Shown: positions 1-4,635 of the stretch, piece after piece
Position numbering within the stretch: the first letter of the stretch is position 1
Layout: every line of letters begins with the position of its first letter
Source of the DNA: an uncultured Treponema sp.
GTDB taxonomy: Bacteria > Spirochaetota > Spirochaetia > Treponematales > Treponemataceae
NCBI GenBank assembly: GCA_946611835.1
Contig: CAMOEE010000155.1
Location: forward strand, 1-6,051
DNA length: 6,051 nt
Direction of reading: 5' to 3'
The notes under the pieces: model-generated
The model's database searches: none
Seen by the model: the letters and a program-made list of their open reading frames with translations, nothing else
Told to the model about the DNA's origin: nothing
Position numbers and translations under genes: made by a program

Positions 1-159
1 ACCTTTTTCCATGTTCTTTGTTCGTTCATTGAACTGCTGACAGAACTGTGGTGCAGAAACACCTTTAGGTCCGAGAGCCGGTCCAATCGGTGGAGCAGGA
101 GTTGCAGCTCCGGCTGGCGCCTGAATTTTGAACACTTCAACAATTTTTTTTGTAGCCAT
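1..159 (-). CDS. rplK: 50S ribosomal protein L11, N-terminal part (cut by window edge)
   Basis: The first 53 codons of L11 are present and the gene runs off the left edge. The protein opens MATKKIVEVFKIQAPAGAAT and continues into the highly conserved PPIGPALGPKGVS stretch (residues 23-35). This is the N-terminal domain, which meets 23S rRNA at the GTPase-associated centre and carries the proline-rich switch targeted by thiostrepton-type antibiotics. The ATG at 159-157 is preceded by AAGGAG (172-167) with a 7-nt spacer, so the start is secure. It follows nusG in the same direction, the order common to many bacteria, so rplA, rplJ, rplL and rpoB would be expected further left. This is inferred and not visible here. 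Nothing looks abnormal in the part seen. Confidence 0.97.
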   Translation of the reverse strand, partial: MATKKIVEVFKIQAPAGAATPAPPIGPALGPKGVSAPQFCQQFNERTKNMEKG

Positions 160-296
160 TTTATAGCTCCTTATTTGGTGTGAAAATACAGTCTGAAATT
201 AACCAGACATATTTTCTAGCGGAATGAAGGGGTCCAACGGACTTTCAATCCTCCCAATTTATTTTTTGCCCTGCTGAAATTGTCTCAGCACCTTAT
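160..296 (-). promoter_or_regulatory. Untranslated leader ahead of rplK with small hairpins
   Basis: This non-coding stretch lies between the nusG terminator and the rplK Shine-Dalgarno. Two short perfect inverted repeats are visible: TGCTGA/TCAGCA with a 7-nt loop (290-272) and GTCTG/CAGAC with an 8-nt loop (208-191). A GTCC/GGAC pair closes a 3-nt loop at 242-232. In many bacteria the leader of the rplK or rplA transcript binds ribosomal protein L1 for autogenous control, so a regulatory leader is plausible. I cannot match the sequence to a defined L1-binding motif. No convincing -35/-10 pair was found, so a separate promoter for rplK is neither shown nor excluded. Confidence 0.4.
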
Positions 297-323
297 AAAA
301 AGATTCCGAACTTAGTTCGGAAT
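297..323 (-). terminator. Intrinsic terminator after nusG
   Basis: A perfect 9-bp inverted repeat, ATTCCGAAC/GTTCGGAAT with a 3-nt loop (323-303), is followed on the minus strand by CTTTTT (302-297). It sits 12 nt past the nusG stop codon. The stem is only moderately GC-rich, so it may terminate partially and set the ratio between secE-nusG and the downstream ribosomal protein genes. Confidence 0.7.
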
Positions 324-334
324 GGCAATTTTGA

Positions 335-898
335 CTATTGAACGAGTTTTTCAACCTGAGTAATATCGACTTCGACAGGAGTTGCACGACCGAAAATCTG
401 AACCATTACGCGCATTTTGCTCTTATCCGGGTAGATTTCTTCGACAACACCAGAGAATGAAGCAAAGGGACCTTCGTTAATCTTAACCTGATCACCTTCA
501 CTGTAGGCCTGAACGATTCGGGCTGATTTTTCGCCTTTGATATCACCAGACTTCATAAGGATATTGCGAGCTTCGTCAGCAGAAATCGGGCGAGGCCGCT
601 GGTTAGGATTTGTTCCAACAAAGCCTGTAACACCCTGGATACTTCGGATTGAAGAACAGATAGCCTTCCAGCCGATATCCGGCAAATCCATCTCAAGCAT
701 GATATAACCGGGAAGAAATTTATTCTTTCGTGATCGTTTTTTACCGTCTTTGATTTCAATAAGTTCTTCGACAGGAACTTTTACATCTGAAACAACAGAA
801 GAATCAATCTCGCCTTCTTCAATTTTTGTGCGGATTGTTCTTTCGATTTTGTTTTCGTAACCAGTGTATGTATGAACGATGTACCAGCCTTTTGCCAT
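335..898 (-). CDS. nusG: Transcription termination/antitermination factor NusG
   Basis: Complete 187-aa NusG, the usual length for the family without an extra inserted domain. The N-terminal NGN domain (about residues 4-110) starts with GWYIVHTYTGYENKIE and contains FLPGYIMLEM (61-70). This domain binds the RNA polymerase clamp and affects pausing. The C-terminal KOW domain (about 134-185) contains EGDQVKINEGPFASFSGVV and, in well-studied relatives, contacts Rho or ribosomal protein S10. The start at 898 is supported by AGGGG (909-905) with a 6-nt spacer. That Shine-Dalgarno overlaps the secE stop codon (910-908), which suggests that translation of the two is coupled. A hairpin terminator follows. 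Nothing unusual is seen in the protein. Confidence 0.98.
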   Translation of the reverse strand: MAKGWYIVHTYTGYENKIERTIRTKIEEGEIDSSVVSDVKVPVEELIEIKDGKKRSRKNKFLPGYIMLEMDLPDIGWKAICSSIRSIQGVTGFVGTNPNQRPRPISADEARNILMKSGDIKGEKSARIVQAYSEGDQVKINEGPFASFSGVVEEIYPDKSKMRVMVQIFGRATPVEVDITQVEKLVQ

Positions 899-907
899 AC
901 AACGCCC

Positions 908-1093
908 CTACGCCCTGAAAATAAGGCTCATGCCGGCGCTGAAAAGGAAATCAAGAGCGCCAAGGATAATAGCAATGATAATTGTAGAAACAAGAACGAC
1001 CTTTACAGATGCGACAACATCATCACGGGTTGGCCAGGTAACTTTTTTAAGCTCGGCACCACATTCTTTAAAAAATCCGAAAACTTTTGCCAT
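908..1093 (-). CDS. secE: Preprotein translocase subunit SecE
   Basis: Short SecE of 61 aa with a single membrane segment, the form usual outside Enterobacteria. The amphipathic N-terminus MAKVFGFFKECGAELKKVTW carries the family signature around KKVTWPTRDDV (16-26). It is followed by one hydrophobic span (about 30-55, VKVVLVSTIIIAIILGALDF). SecE clamps SecY in the SecYEG protein-conducting channel of the inner membrane. An upstream in-frame ATG at 1126 would add 11 residues, but GAGGA (1103-1099) lies 5 nt before the ATG at 1093 and homologues start with MAK-like sequences, so I choose the shorter form. It lies directly upstream of nusG, with only 9 nt between stop and start. Confidence 0.96.
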   Translation of the reverse strand: MAKVFGFFKECGAELKKVTWPTRDDVVASVKVVLVSTIIIAIILGALDFLFSAGMSLIFRA

Positions 1094-1112
1094 AATAATC
1101 CTCAACAAATAG

Positions 1113-1136
1113 AAAGACTGCCACAAGACAGCCTTT
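1113..1136 (-). promoter_or_regulatory. RNA hairpin between tRNA-Trp and secE
   Basis: On the minus-strand transcript this is a 10-bp stem (AAAGGCUGUC with GGCAGUCUUU) around a UUGU loop, including two G-U wobble pairs. On the plus strand the same two positions are A-C mismatches, so the structure is good only in the RNA that carries the operon. It lies 12 nt past the tRNA-Trp 3' end and about 10 nt before the secE Shine-Dalgarno. It could be a processing site or 5' stabiliser for the secE-nusG mRNA after the tRNA is cut out, or a weak attenuator (CUAUUUGUU follows). The role is inferred. Confidence 0.5.
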
Positions 1137-1148
1137 AACTTAAAATAT

Positions 1149-1221
1149 CAGGCCCGGCAGGACTCGAACCCGCGACACTCGGTTTTGGAGACCGATGCTC
1201 TACCAACTGAACTACAGGCCT
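1149..1221 (-). tRNA. tRNA-Trp (anticodon CCA)
   Basis: A 73-nt cloverleaf reading leftward. The acceptor stem AGGCCTG pairs with CGGGCCT (one G-T pair) and the discriminator base is G at 1149. The D arm is GTTCAGTTGGTAGAGC. The anticodon stem TCGGT/ACCGA encloses CTCCAAA, giving anticodon CCA. The T arm carries GGGTTCGAGTCC. The 3' CCA is not encoded (GAT follows), so it must be added by tRNA nucleotidyltransferase. The gene sits between rpmG and secE and is probably cut from the shared transcript. Confidence 0.97.
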
Positions 1222-1230
1222 ATTTATATC

Positions 1231-1252
1231 AAACCGCCGGCAAAGACGGTTT
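1231..1252 (-). other. Intergenic hairpin between rpmG and tRNA-Trp
   Basis: The inverted repeat AAACCG/CGGTTT encloses a 10-nt loop in the 53-nt gap between the rpmG stop and the tRNA-Trp 5' end. There is no real T-run after it, so it is more likely a processing or mRNA 3'-end protecting stem than a full terminator. Read-through would be needed to make the tRNA and secE-nusG from the upstream promoter. Confidence 0.35.
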
Positions 1253-1274
1253 AATTAACATGTTTATAAAAAAC

Positions 1275-1451
1275 TTATTTTGCTTTTGTTTCTTTGTGCA
1301 AAATTTCTTTGCGGCAGAACGGGCAATATTTATTCTTTTCGAGTTTGCCCTGAATGTTCTTACGATTTTTTGTAGTTGTGTAATTTTTTCGTTTGCACTC
1401 AGTGCACTGCAAAGCGATAATATCGATCGATGTCTTTTTCTTGCTACCCAT
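1275..1451 (-). CDS. rpmG: 50S ribosomal protein L33, zinc-binding form
   Basis: A 58-aa L33. The protein opens MGSKKKTSIDIIALQCTECK and contains KNYTTTKNRKN (22-32), a core L33 signature. Two CxxC pairs, C16-x2-C19 and C43-x2-C46, form the zinc ribbon of the C+ type of L33. Many bacteria switch to zinc-free paralogues when zinc is short, and no such copy is visible in this window. The start at 1451 has AGGAG (1463-1459) with a 7-nt spacer. It is flanked by tRNA-Thr upstream and tRNA-Trp downstream, and all read leftward from the promoter at 1613-1585. Confidence 0.97.
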   Translation of the reverse strand: MGSKKKTSIDIIALQCTECKRKNYTTTKNRKNIQGKLEKNKYCPFCRKEILHKETKAK

Positions 1452-1491
1452 TTTATTTCTCCTGAAATATTATTGTAAAAAAATTAGGTTA

Positions 1492-1564
1492 AGCTCCCGA
1501 GCGGAATCGGACCGCTGACCTCAGCACTACCAATGCTGTGCTCTACCAACTGAGCTACAAGAGC
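1492..1564 (-). tRNA. tRNA-Thr (anticodon GGT)
   Basis: A 73-nt cloverleaf reading leftward. The acceptor GCTCTTG pairs with CGGGAGC (two G-T pairs) and the discriminator is T. The D arm is GCTCAGTTGGTAGAGC. The anticodon stem CAGCA/TGCTG encloses TTGGTAG, giving anticodon GGT. The T arm carries CGGTCCGATTCCG. The 3' CCA is not encoded. It is the first gene after the operon promoter, with about 14 nt of predicted 5' leader to be trimmed by RNase P. Confidence 0.97.
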
Positions 1565-1584
1565 ACAAAAGGATGTGTTCAAGA

Positions 1585-1613
1585 AATATATATGACAAGG
1601 CAAATTATGTCAA
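1585..1613 (-). promoter_or_regulatory. Strong sigma-70-type promoter of the tRNA-Thr/rpmG/secE/nusG operon
   Basis: The -35 box TTGACA (1613-1608) is a perfect match to consensus, followed by a 17-bp spacer and TATATT (1590-1585, five of six) as the -10 box. Transcription should start near 1578, about 14 nt before the tRNA-Thr 5' end. It lies in the 113-bp gap divergent from cysE. Confidence 0.85.
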
Positions 1614-1662
1614 TAGAACACAAACAGAATTCATAAGAATTGTAGTAATTTTTTTTGAATTG

Positions 1663-1671
1663 TGCTAGGCT
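1663..1671 (+). promoter_or_regulatory. Candidate extended -10 element of cysE
   Basis: TGC-TAGGCT fits an extended -10 (TGn followed by a hexamer with the key A at position 2 and T at position 6). The hexamer matches consensus at only three of six positions and there is no good -35. The region upstream is a T-rich run (1649-1656). The hexamer ends exactly 6 nt before the cysE ATG, so a start at or next to the A of ATG is predicted. Position and lack of a Shine-Dalgarno support it more than the sequence match does. Confidence 0.4.
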
Positions 1672-1677
1672 TTCTTT

Positions 1678-2526
1678 ATGTGCATCGACGAACTTGTAGA
1701 TAAAATTCTGGACTCTTACGAAAAAGACGGCGGCATCAATAAGGCCGGCATCGACAACTTTCCTGTACGGGAAAATGTGGTAGCCGTGCTCCATGACCTC
1801 CAGTGCCTCATCTTCCCGGGCTACAGAACTGCGGAAGAACTTGACAGCGTGAATTTGCGCTATGTAACTGGCCAGCGGGTCAACAGAATCATCGCAATGC
1901 TCACGAAAGAGATTCAAAAGGCACTCACTTACAAGTCAATTCAGCATGACGAAAATTCACAAATCAAGGAATCGCACTGCTTTGGCCTTGCAGAAAAAAC
2001 AGCCTTGGCAATGATTGAGGCCCTTCCTGAAATCCGCAGACTCGCCCGTCTTGACGCTATCGCTGCCTTTAACGGAGACCCGGCGGCAAAAAGCGGTGAC
2101 GAGGTTATCGTCTCTTATCCGGGGCTTGAGGCAATCATAGTTTACAGAATCGCTCACTTCCTGTATGAGTGCGGAGTTCCGGTAATTCCCCGCATTATGA
2201 GCGAGCATGTTCACGGAAAAACAGGAATCGACATTCATCCTGGCGCAAAAATCGGCGAGAGCTTCTTTATCGACCACGGAACAGGAGTGGTAATCGGCGA
2301 AACCAGCATCATAGGCAATAACGTAAAGATTTATCAGGGCGTGACTTTGGGCGCACTCAGCGTAAAAAAATCACTTCAGAACAAAAAAAGGCACCCTACT
2401 ATAGAAGACGATGTTACGATTTACGCAAACGCAACGATTTTAGGCGGCGAGACAGTAATCGGCAAAGGCTCGGTTATTGGCGGAAACTCGTGGATTACGG
2501 AGTCGATATCAAACGCAAAGGCGTAA
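1678..2526 (+). CDS. cysE: Serine O-acetyltransferase
   Basis: A 282-aa protein that transfers acetyl from acetyl-CoA to L-serine, giving O-acetylserine for cysteine synthesis in the cytoplasm. The N-terminal helical region (about 1-140) is longer than in short EpsC-type enzymes. The left-handed beta-helix of hexapeptide repeats runs from about 181 to 275. Key residues by alignment to the E. coli enzyme are D185 in GIDIHPGAKIG, the catalytic H200 in FIDHGTGVVIGET, and H239 in KRHPTIEDDV. The lysine-rich loop at 230-238 matches the acyl-CoA-binding side. The C-terminus stops abruptly after GGNSWITESISNAKA, so the usual flexible tail and a terminal isoleucine for docking to cysteine synthase are absent. 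Whether this is natural is discussed in the findings. There is no Shine-Dalgarno before ATG 1678. It stands alone, divergent from the rpmG operon. Confidence 0.94.
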   Translation: MCIDELVDKILDSYEKDGGINKAGIDNFPVRENVVAVLHDLQCLIFPGYRTAEELDSVNLRYVTGQRVNRIIAMLTKEIQKALTYKSIQHDENSQIKESHCFGLAEKTALAMIEALPEIRRLARLDAIAAFNGDPAAKSGDEVIVSYPGLEAIIVYRIAHFLYECGVPVIPRIMSEHVHGKTGIDIHPGAKIGESFFIDHGTGVVIGETSIIGNNVKIYQGVTLGALSVKKSLQNKKRHPTIEDDVTIYANATILGGETVIGKGSVIGGNSWITESISNAKA

Positions 2527-2537
2527 TTTGGATAAAT

Positions 2538-2630
2538 CAAAAACAAGCTCTCGGCGAGAACACGCCATAAAAGTCGCGGTGAACAAGTTCAAGCGACTTT
2601 TTGTCGCAACCTCGCCTACGCTTGTTTTTG
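2538..2630. repeat. 93-bp nested inverted repeat downstream of cysE
   Basis: Three sets of complementary arms nest inside each other. The outer arms CAAAAACAAGC (2538-2548) and GCTTGTTTTTG (2620-2630) are perfect over 11 bp. The middle arms are GGCGAG (2553-2558) and CTCGCC (2611-2616). The inner arms AAAAGTCGC (2569-2577) and GCGACTTTT (2593-2601) are perfect over 9 bp, and TGAAC/GTTCA sits at the tip. Only 12 nt separate it from the cysE stop. It may be a dispersed palindromic element or a large 3' structure, and copy number elsewhere cannot be judged from one window. Confidence 0.55.
2569..2602 (+). terminator. Likely intrinsic terminator of cysE
   Basis: The inner stem of the nested palindrome, AAAAGTCGC/GCGACTTTT, ends in TTTTTG. 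This gives the A-tract, GC stem, T-tract layout of an intrinsic terminator 42 nt past the cysE stop. The T-tract is short and partly inside the stem, so efficiency is uncertain. Confidence 0.5.
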
Positions 2631-2672
2631 GCATTTCCGGACTTTGTCTTTGCGGCTGCAATCTTGGCATAG

Positions 2673-2714
2673 AAAAAAAACAAGGCTTCCTCGAAGTAAC
2701 ACTTAAAGGAAGCC
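2673..2714 (-). terminator. Strong intrinsic terminator of the candidate small RNA
   Basis: On the minus strand GGCTTCCT (2714-2707) pairs perfectly with AGGAAGCC (2691-2684). A second 4-bp stem, AAGT/ACTT, lies inside with a 3-nt loop. TTG and then eight T residues (2680-2673) follow directly. On the plus strand the hairpin is preceded by A's and followed by CTGCC, so it works in one direction only. No protein gene on the minus strand needs it, which is why it points to a short RNA. Confidence 0.8.
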
Positions 2715-2767
2715 CTGCCGCCTAGCAAGCTAGGCATCGGAGAGAGTTTATCAGCTTTTTACAAGCT
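2673..2767 (-). ncRNA. Candidate small non-coding RNA of about 95 nt
   Basis: A strong promoter (2802-2774) predicts a start at A2767. A strong intrinsic terminator ends transcription near 2673. The predicted RNA has three stems. The first is AGCUU/AAGCU at the 5' end (2767-2763 with 2757-2753). The second is GCCUAG-CUUG-CUAGGC (2735-2720). The third is the terminator stem (2714-2684). Between the first two lies an unpaired, pyrimidine-rich stretch at 2752-2736 containing CUCUCUCC, which could pair with Shine-Dalgarno sequences. No credible ORF lies within it: the ATG at 2737 lacks a Shine-Dalgarno and its frame runs through the terminator. I do not recognise it as 6S, tmRNA, SRP RNA, RNase P RNA or a known riboswitch. 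It could instead be an attenuated leader or a promoter-bearing repeat, but no gene follows on this strand before cysE. Confidence 0.55.
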
Positions 2768-2773
2768 AAAACA

Positions 2774-2802
2774 AATATAATATTTCCGACCTAAATTGTC
2801 AA
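2774..2802 (-). promoter_or_regulatory. Strong sigma-70-type promoter of the candidate small RNA
   Basis: TTGACA (2802-2797), a 17-bp spacer and TATATT (2779-2774): both boxes and the spacing are identical to those of the tRNA-Thr/rpmG operon promoter, although the spacer sequences differ. The predicted start 7 nt beyond the -10 box is A2767. It faces leftward, divergent from the promoter of the NusG-domain-II gene. Confidence 0.8.
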
Positions 2803-2882
2803 GAAAATAGTATCCCAAAAACTCCAAAAACTCTAATTTTCATCACTGCCTGTCTTTTTTCGTTTTCATTTTTCTTTTTTTC

Positions 2883-2888
2883 TACTAT
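2883..2888 (+). promoter_or_regulatory. Candidate -10 box of the NusG-domain-II gene
   Basis: TACTAT matches the -10 consensus at five of six positions and lies 10 nt before the ATG at 2899. A long pyrimidine run precedes it (2850-2882) and I see no good -35. A start near A2896 would leave a leader of about 3 nt, consistent with the absence of a Shine-Dalgarno. Confidence 0.4.
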
Positions 2889-2898
2889 CTTTATTAAC

Positions 2899-3246
2899 AT
2901 GGGACGCAATTTCCGGCGGCTTTTAAGGCCTCTTGATTTCGCAATTCTTTTTATTTTTATTCTCGTCACGGCAGCTTCTTTTCTTTTTTTAAAGACTCAT
3001 GGGAATCAGGAAGCCCGCCTTGTCATAGAAAGTTCAAAAAAAGAATACATTTACCCGCTCACGAAGAACCGGGAAATCGAAATCGAGGGAGCCTTGGGAA
3101 AATCGGTAATTGTGATTCAGGACGGGCGTGCTTATTTTAAGAGCTCTCCTTGCAGCAACAAAACCTGCATTCATATGGGAGCGGTTCAGGAAGAAAATGA
3201 CTGGGCTGCCTGTCTGCCCAACGATGTTTTTATTCGGGTGGAGTAG
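2899..3246 (+). CDS. Small membrane-anchored NusG domain II protein
   Basis: 115 aa. A positively charged N-terminus (MGRNFRRLLR) and one hydrophobic segment (about 13-31, DFAILFIFILVTAASFLFL) suggest an inner-membrane anchor with the remaining 80 or so residues outside the cytoplasm. The soluble part has the pattern of the NusG domain II family: beta strands up to VIVIQDGRAYFKSSPC, then C85-x4-C90-x-H92 in SSPCSNKTCIHMG, and C105 in WAACLPNDVFIRVE. The family resembles the extra domain inserted in some NusG proteins but is not a transcription factor as such, and its function is not established. Two in-frame stops (TAG TAA, 3244-3249) end it. radA starts 30 nt later with a Shine-Dalgarno, so the two probably share a transcript. 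There is no Shine-Dalgarno at its own start. Confidence 0.86.
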   Translation: MGRNFRRLLRPLDFAILFIFILVTAASFLFLKTHGNQEARLVIESSKKEYIYPLTKNREIEIEGALGKSVIVIQDGRAYFKSSPCSNKTCIHMGAVQEENDWAACLPNDVFIRVE

Positions 3247-3276
3247 TAAGCCACACACAAAAAAGGAGATTGTTTT

Positions 3277-4635
3277 ATGGCAAAAGCTAAAATAAAATCA
3301 ACTGTCTATAAATGCACGGAATGCGGATACACTCAGCCCCGATGGCTTGGCCGCTGCCCTCAGTGCGGGGAATGGAACACGCTCGAGGAAGCGATTCTTG
3401 ATCCGAATTCAAATGCGGCGGCTTTCGGCAAGGCTGCCACGGAAAAAATAAAGCCACTGCCCCTTTCTCAGGTTTCGGCTCAGGAAAACAGCCGACTTGT
3501 CACTGGAATTCAGGAGTTTGACCGGGTTTTGGGCGGCGGTGCCATGAAAAGGAGCGCAATTCTGATTGGCGGAGAGCCAGGAATCGGAAAATCCACGCTG
3601 ATGATTCAGGCCTGCGCGGCGATTCACAAAAATTGTGGCGGACGAATCCTGTATGTTTCGGGCGAGGAAAGTGCCGGGCAAATCAAGGGACGCTCTGACA
3701 GGCTGGGGCTTACTGCCGATGGAATCGAGATTCTTTGTACGATGAGGCTTGAGGACATAAAAGACGCCCTTCTGGCCCTCAATCCCCTTTTTGTGATTAT
3801 CGACTCCATTCAGACCGTATATTCGGTTGAGGCAGGAATCGTGCCGGGAACGGTGAATCAGCTTAAATATTGCGCAAACGAGCTGATTGGCTGGGTCAAG
3901 GAGAGGGATGCGGTTCTGGTGATGAGCGCTCATGTAACAAAAGAAGGGACTATTGCAGGTCCAAAGAGCCTTGAGCACATGGTCGATACCGTGGTTTCAT
4001 TCGAACGCAATGACGACGAGGTTCGCTTTCTGAGGGCAATAAAAAACCGTTTCGGAAGCGTGGACGAGCTTGGAATCTTTGCCATGACAGAAAAAGGACT
4101 TGAGGGCGTGGGCGACCCCAGCACCATGTTCATAACAAAGCGGGAGGGGGCTATTCCTTCGGGAATTGCAAATTCCTGCGTTTTTGAGGGAAGCCGGGCT
4201 TTTCTTGTGGAGATTCAGGCGCTTACGGTTCCGGCAAAAGCCAGCATAAGCCGGGTTTATTCCGAAAAAATTGACTCGAACAGGGTTGCCCGTGTTGCCG
4301 CCGTCCTTGAAAAAAAGACCCGCCTCAAATTTTCTGACCAGGATTTGTATGTGAATGTGGCAGGCGGCGTTAAGCTGACTGAAAGTGCCATCGATGCCGC
4401 TCTTGCCGCAGCCTTGTATTCGGCAAGAACGGACATTCCGCTTTCGGAAAGCAATGTGATTCTGGGAGAGATGAGCCTTGCGGGTGAAATCCGCCCTGTT
4501 CCGAGGTTAAAGCAGCGAATCAAAACGGCGAGAGACCTGGGCTTTAACCAGATTGCCGCCCCGGAAAAGGAAGAAGGCGCTCAAAAAATCAGCAATGTAA
4601 GCGAACTTGTAAAAAGGGTCTTCGGGGAGCACTAG
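3277..4635 (+). CDS. radA: DNA repair protein RadA (Sms), branch-migration ATPase
   Basis: 452 aa, the normal length. The N-terminal zinc ribbon has C13-x2-C16 and C27-x2-C30 (YKCTECGYTQ and GRCPQCGEW). The RecA-like core carries Walker A in GGEPGIGKST (98-107), Walker B in LFVIIDSIQT (171-180) and the RadA-specific KNRFG motif (256-260). The C-terminal third (about 290-452) is the Lon-protease-like domain, including NVAGGVKLTESAIDAALAAAL. RadA hexamers drive branch migration and processing of recombination intermediates in the cytoplasm. ATG 3277 follows AAGGAG (3263-3268) with an 8-nt spacer. It is downstream of the NusG-domain-II gene, probably in the same operon. A GC-rich hairpin cluster begins right after the stop. 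All key motifs are intact. Confidence 0.98.
   Translation: MAKAKIKSTVYKCTECGYTQPRWLGRCPQCGEWNTLEEAILDPNSNAAAFGKAATEKIKPLPLSQVSAQENSRLVTGIQEFDRVLGGGAMKRSAILIGGEPGIGKSTLMIQACAAIHKNCGGRILYVSGEESAGQIKGRSDRLGLTADGIEILCTMRLEDIKDALLALNPLFVIIDSIQTVYSVEAGIVPGTVNQLKYCANELIGWVKERDAVLVMSAHVTKEGTIAGPKSLEHMVDTVVSFERNDDEVRFLRAIKNRFGSVDELGIFAMTEKGLEGVGDPSTMFITKREGAIPSGIANSCVFEGSRAFLVEIQALTVPAKASISRVYSEKIDSNRVARVAAVLEKKTRLKFSDQDLYVNVAGGVKLTESAIDAALAAALYSARTDIPLSESNVILGEMSLAGEIRPVPRLKQRIKTARDLGFNQIAAPEKEEGAQKISNVSELVKRVFGEH

Larger units (their letters stand above)
2527..2898. other. 372-bp gap without a credible protein gene
   Basis: From left to right it holds the nested palindrome with the cysE terminator (2538-2630), a less structured stretch (2631-2672), the minus-strand candidate small RNA with its terminator and promoter (2673-2802), and an A-rich then strongly pyrimidine-rich stretch (2803-2882) leading to the -10 box of the next gene. 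Open frames across it on either strand (for example 2737-2537 minus and 2477-2725 plus) run through the hairpins, lack Shine-Dalgarno sequences, and give low-complexity proteins that I do not recognise. Confidence 0.7.

Noticed and set aside
908..1126. Longer 72-aa form of secE starting at 1126
   Set aside because: The extra N-terminus would begin inside the upstream RNA hairpin and has no Shine-Dalgarno, whereas 1093 has GAGGA at proper spacing and a family-like MAK start.
872..1138. Plus-strand frames opposite secE
   Set aside because: They are shadows of secE, which has the right motif, membrane span and Shine-Dalgarno on the minus strand.
2477..2725. 82-aa plus-strand reading frame overlapping the end of cysE
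   Set aside because: It begins inside the cysE hexapeptide domain in another frame, has no ribosome binding site and traverses the palindromes.
2537..2737. 66-aa minus-strand reading frame (MPSLLGG...) in the cysE downstream gap
   Set aside because: No Shine-Dalgarno before the ATG, it passes through the strong terminator and both arms of the nested palindrome, and it gives a lysine/alanine-rich low-complexity protein that I do not recognise. The small RNA model explains the promoter and terminator better.
3409..3978. 189-aa minus-strand open frame opposite radA
   Set aside because: It is antisense to the intact Walker A and Walker B coding region of radA, and the translation resembles no family.
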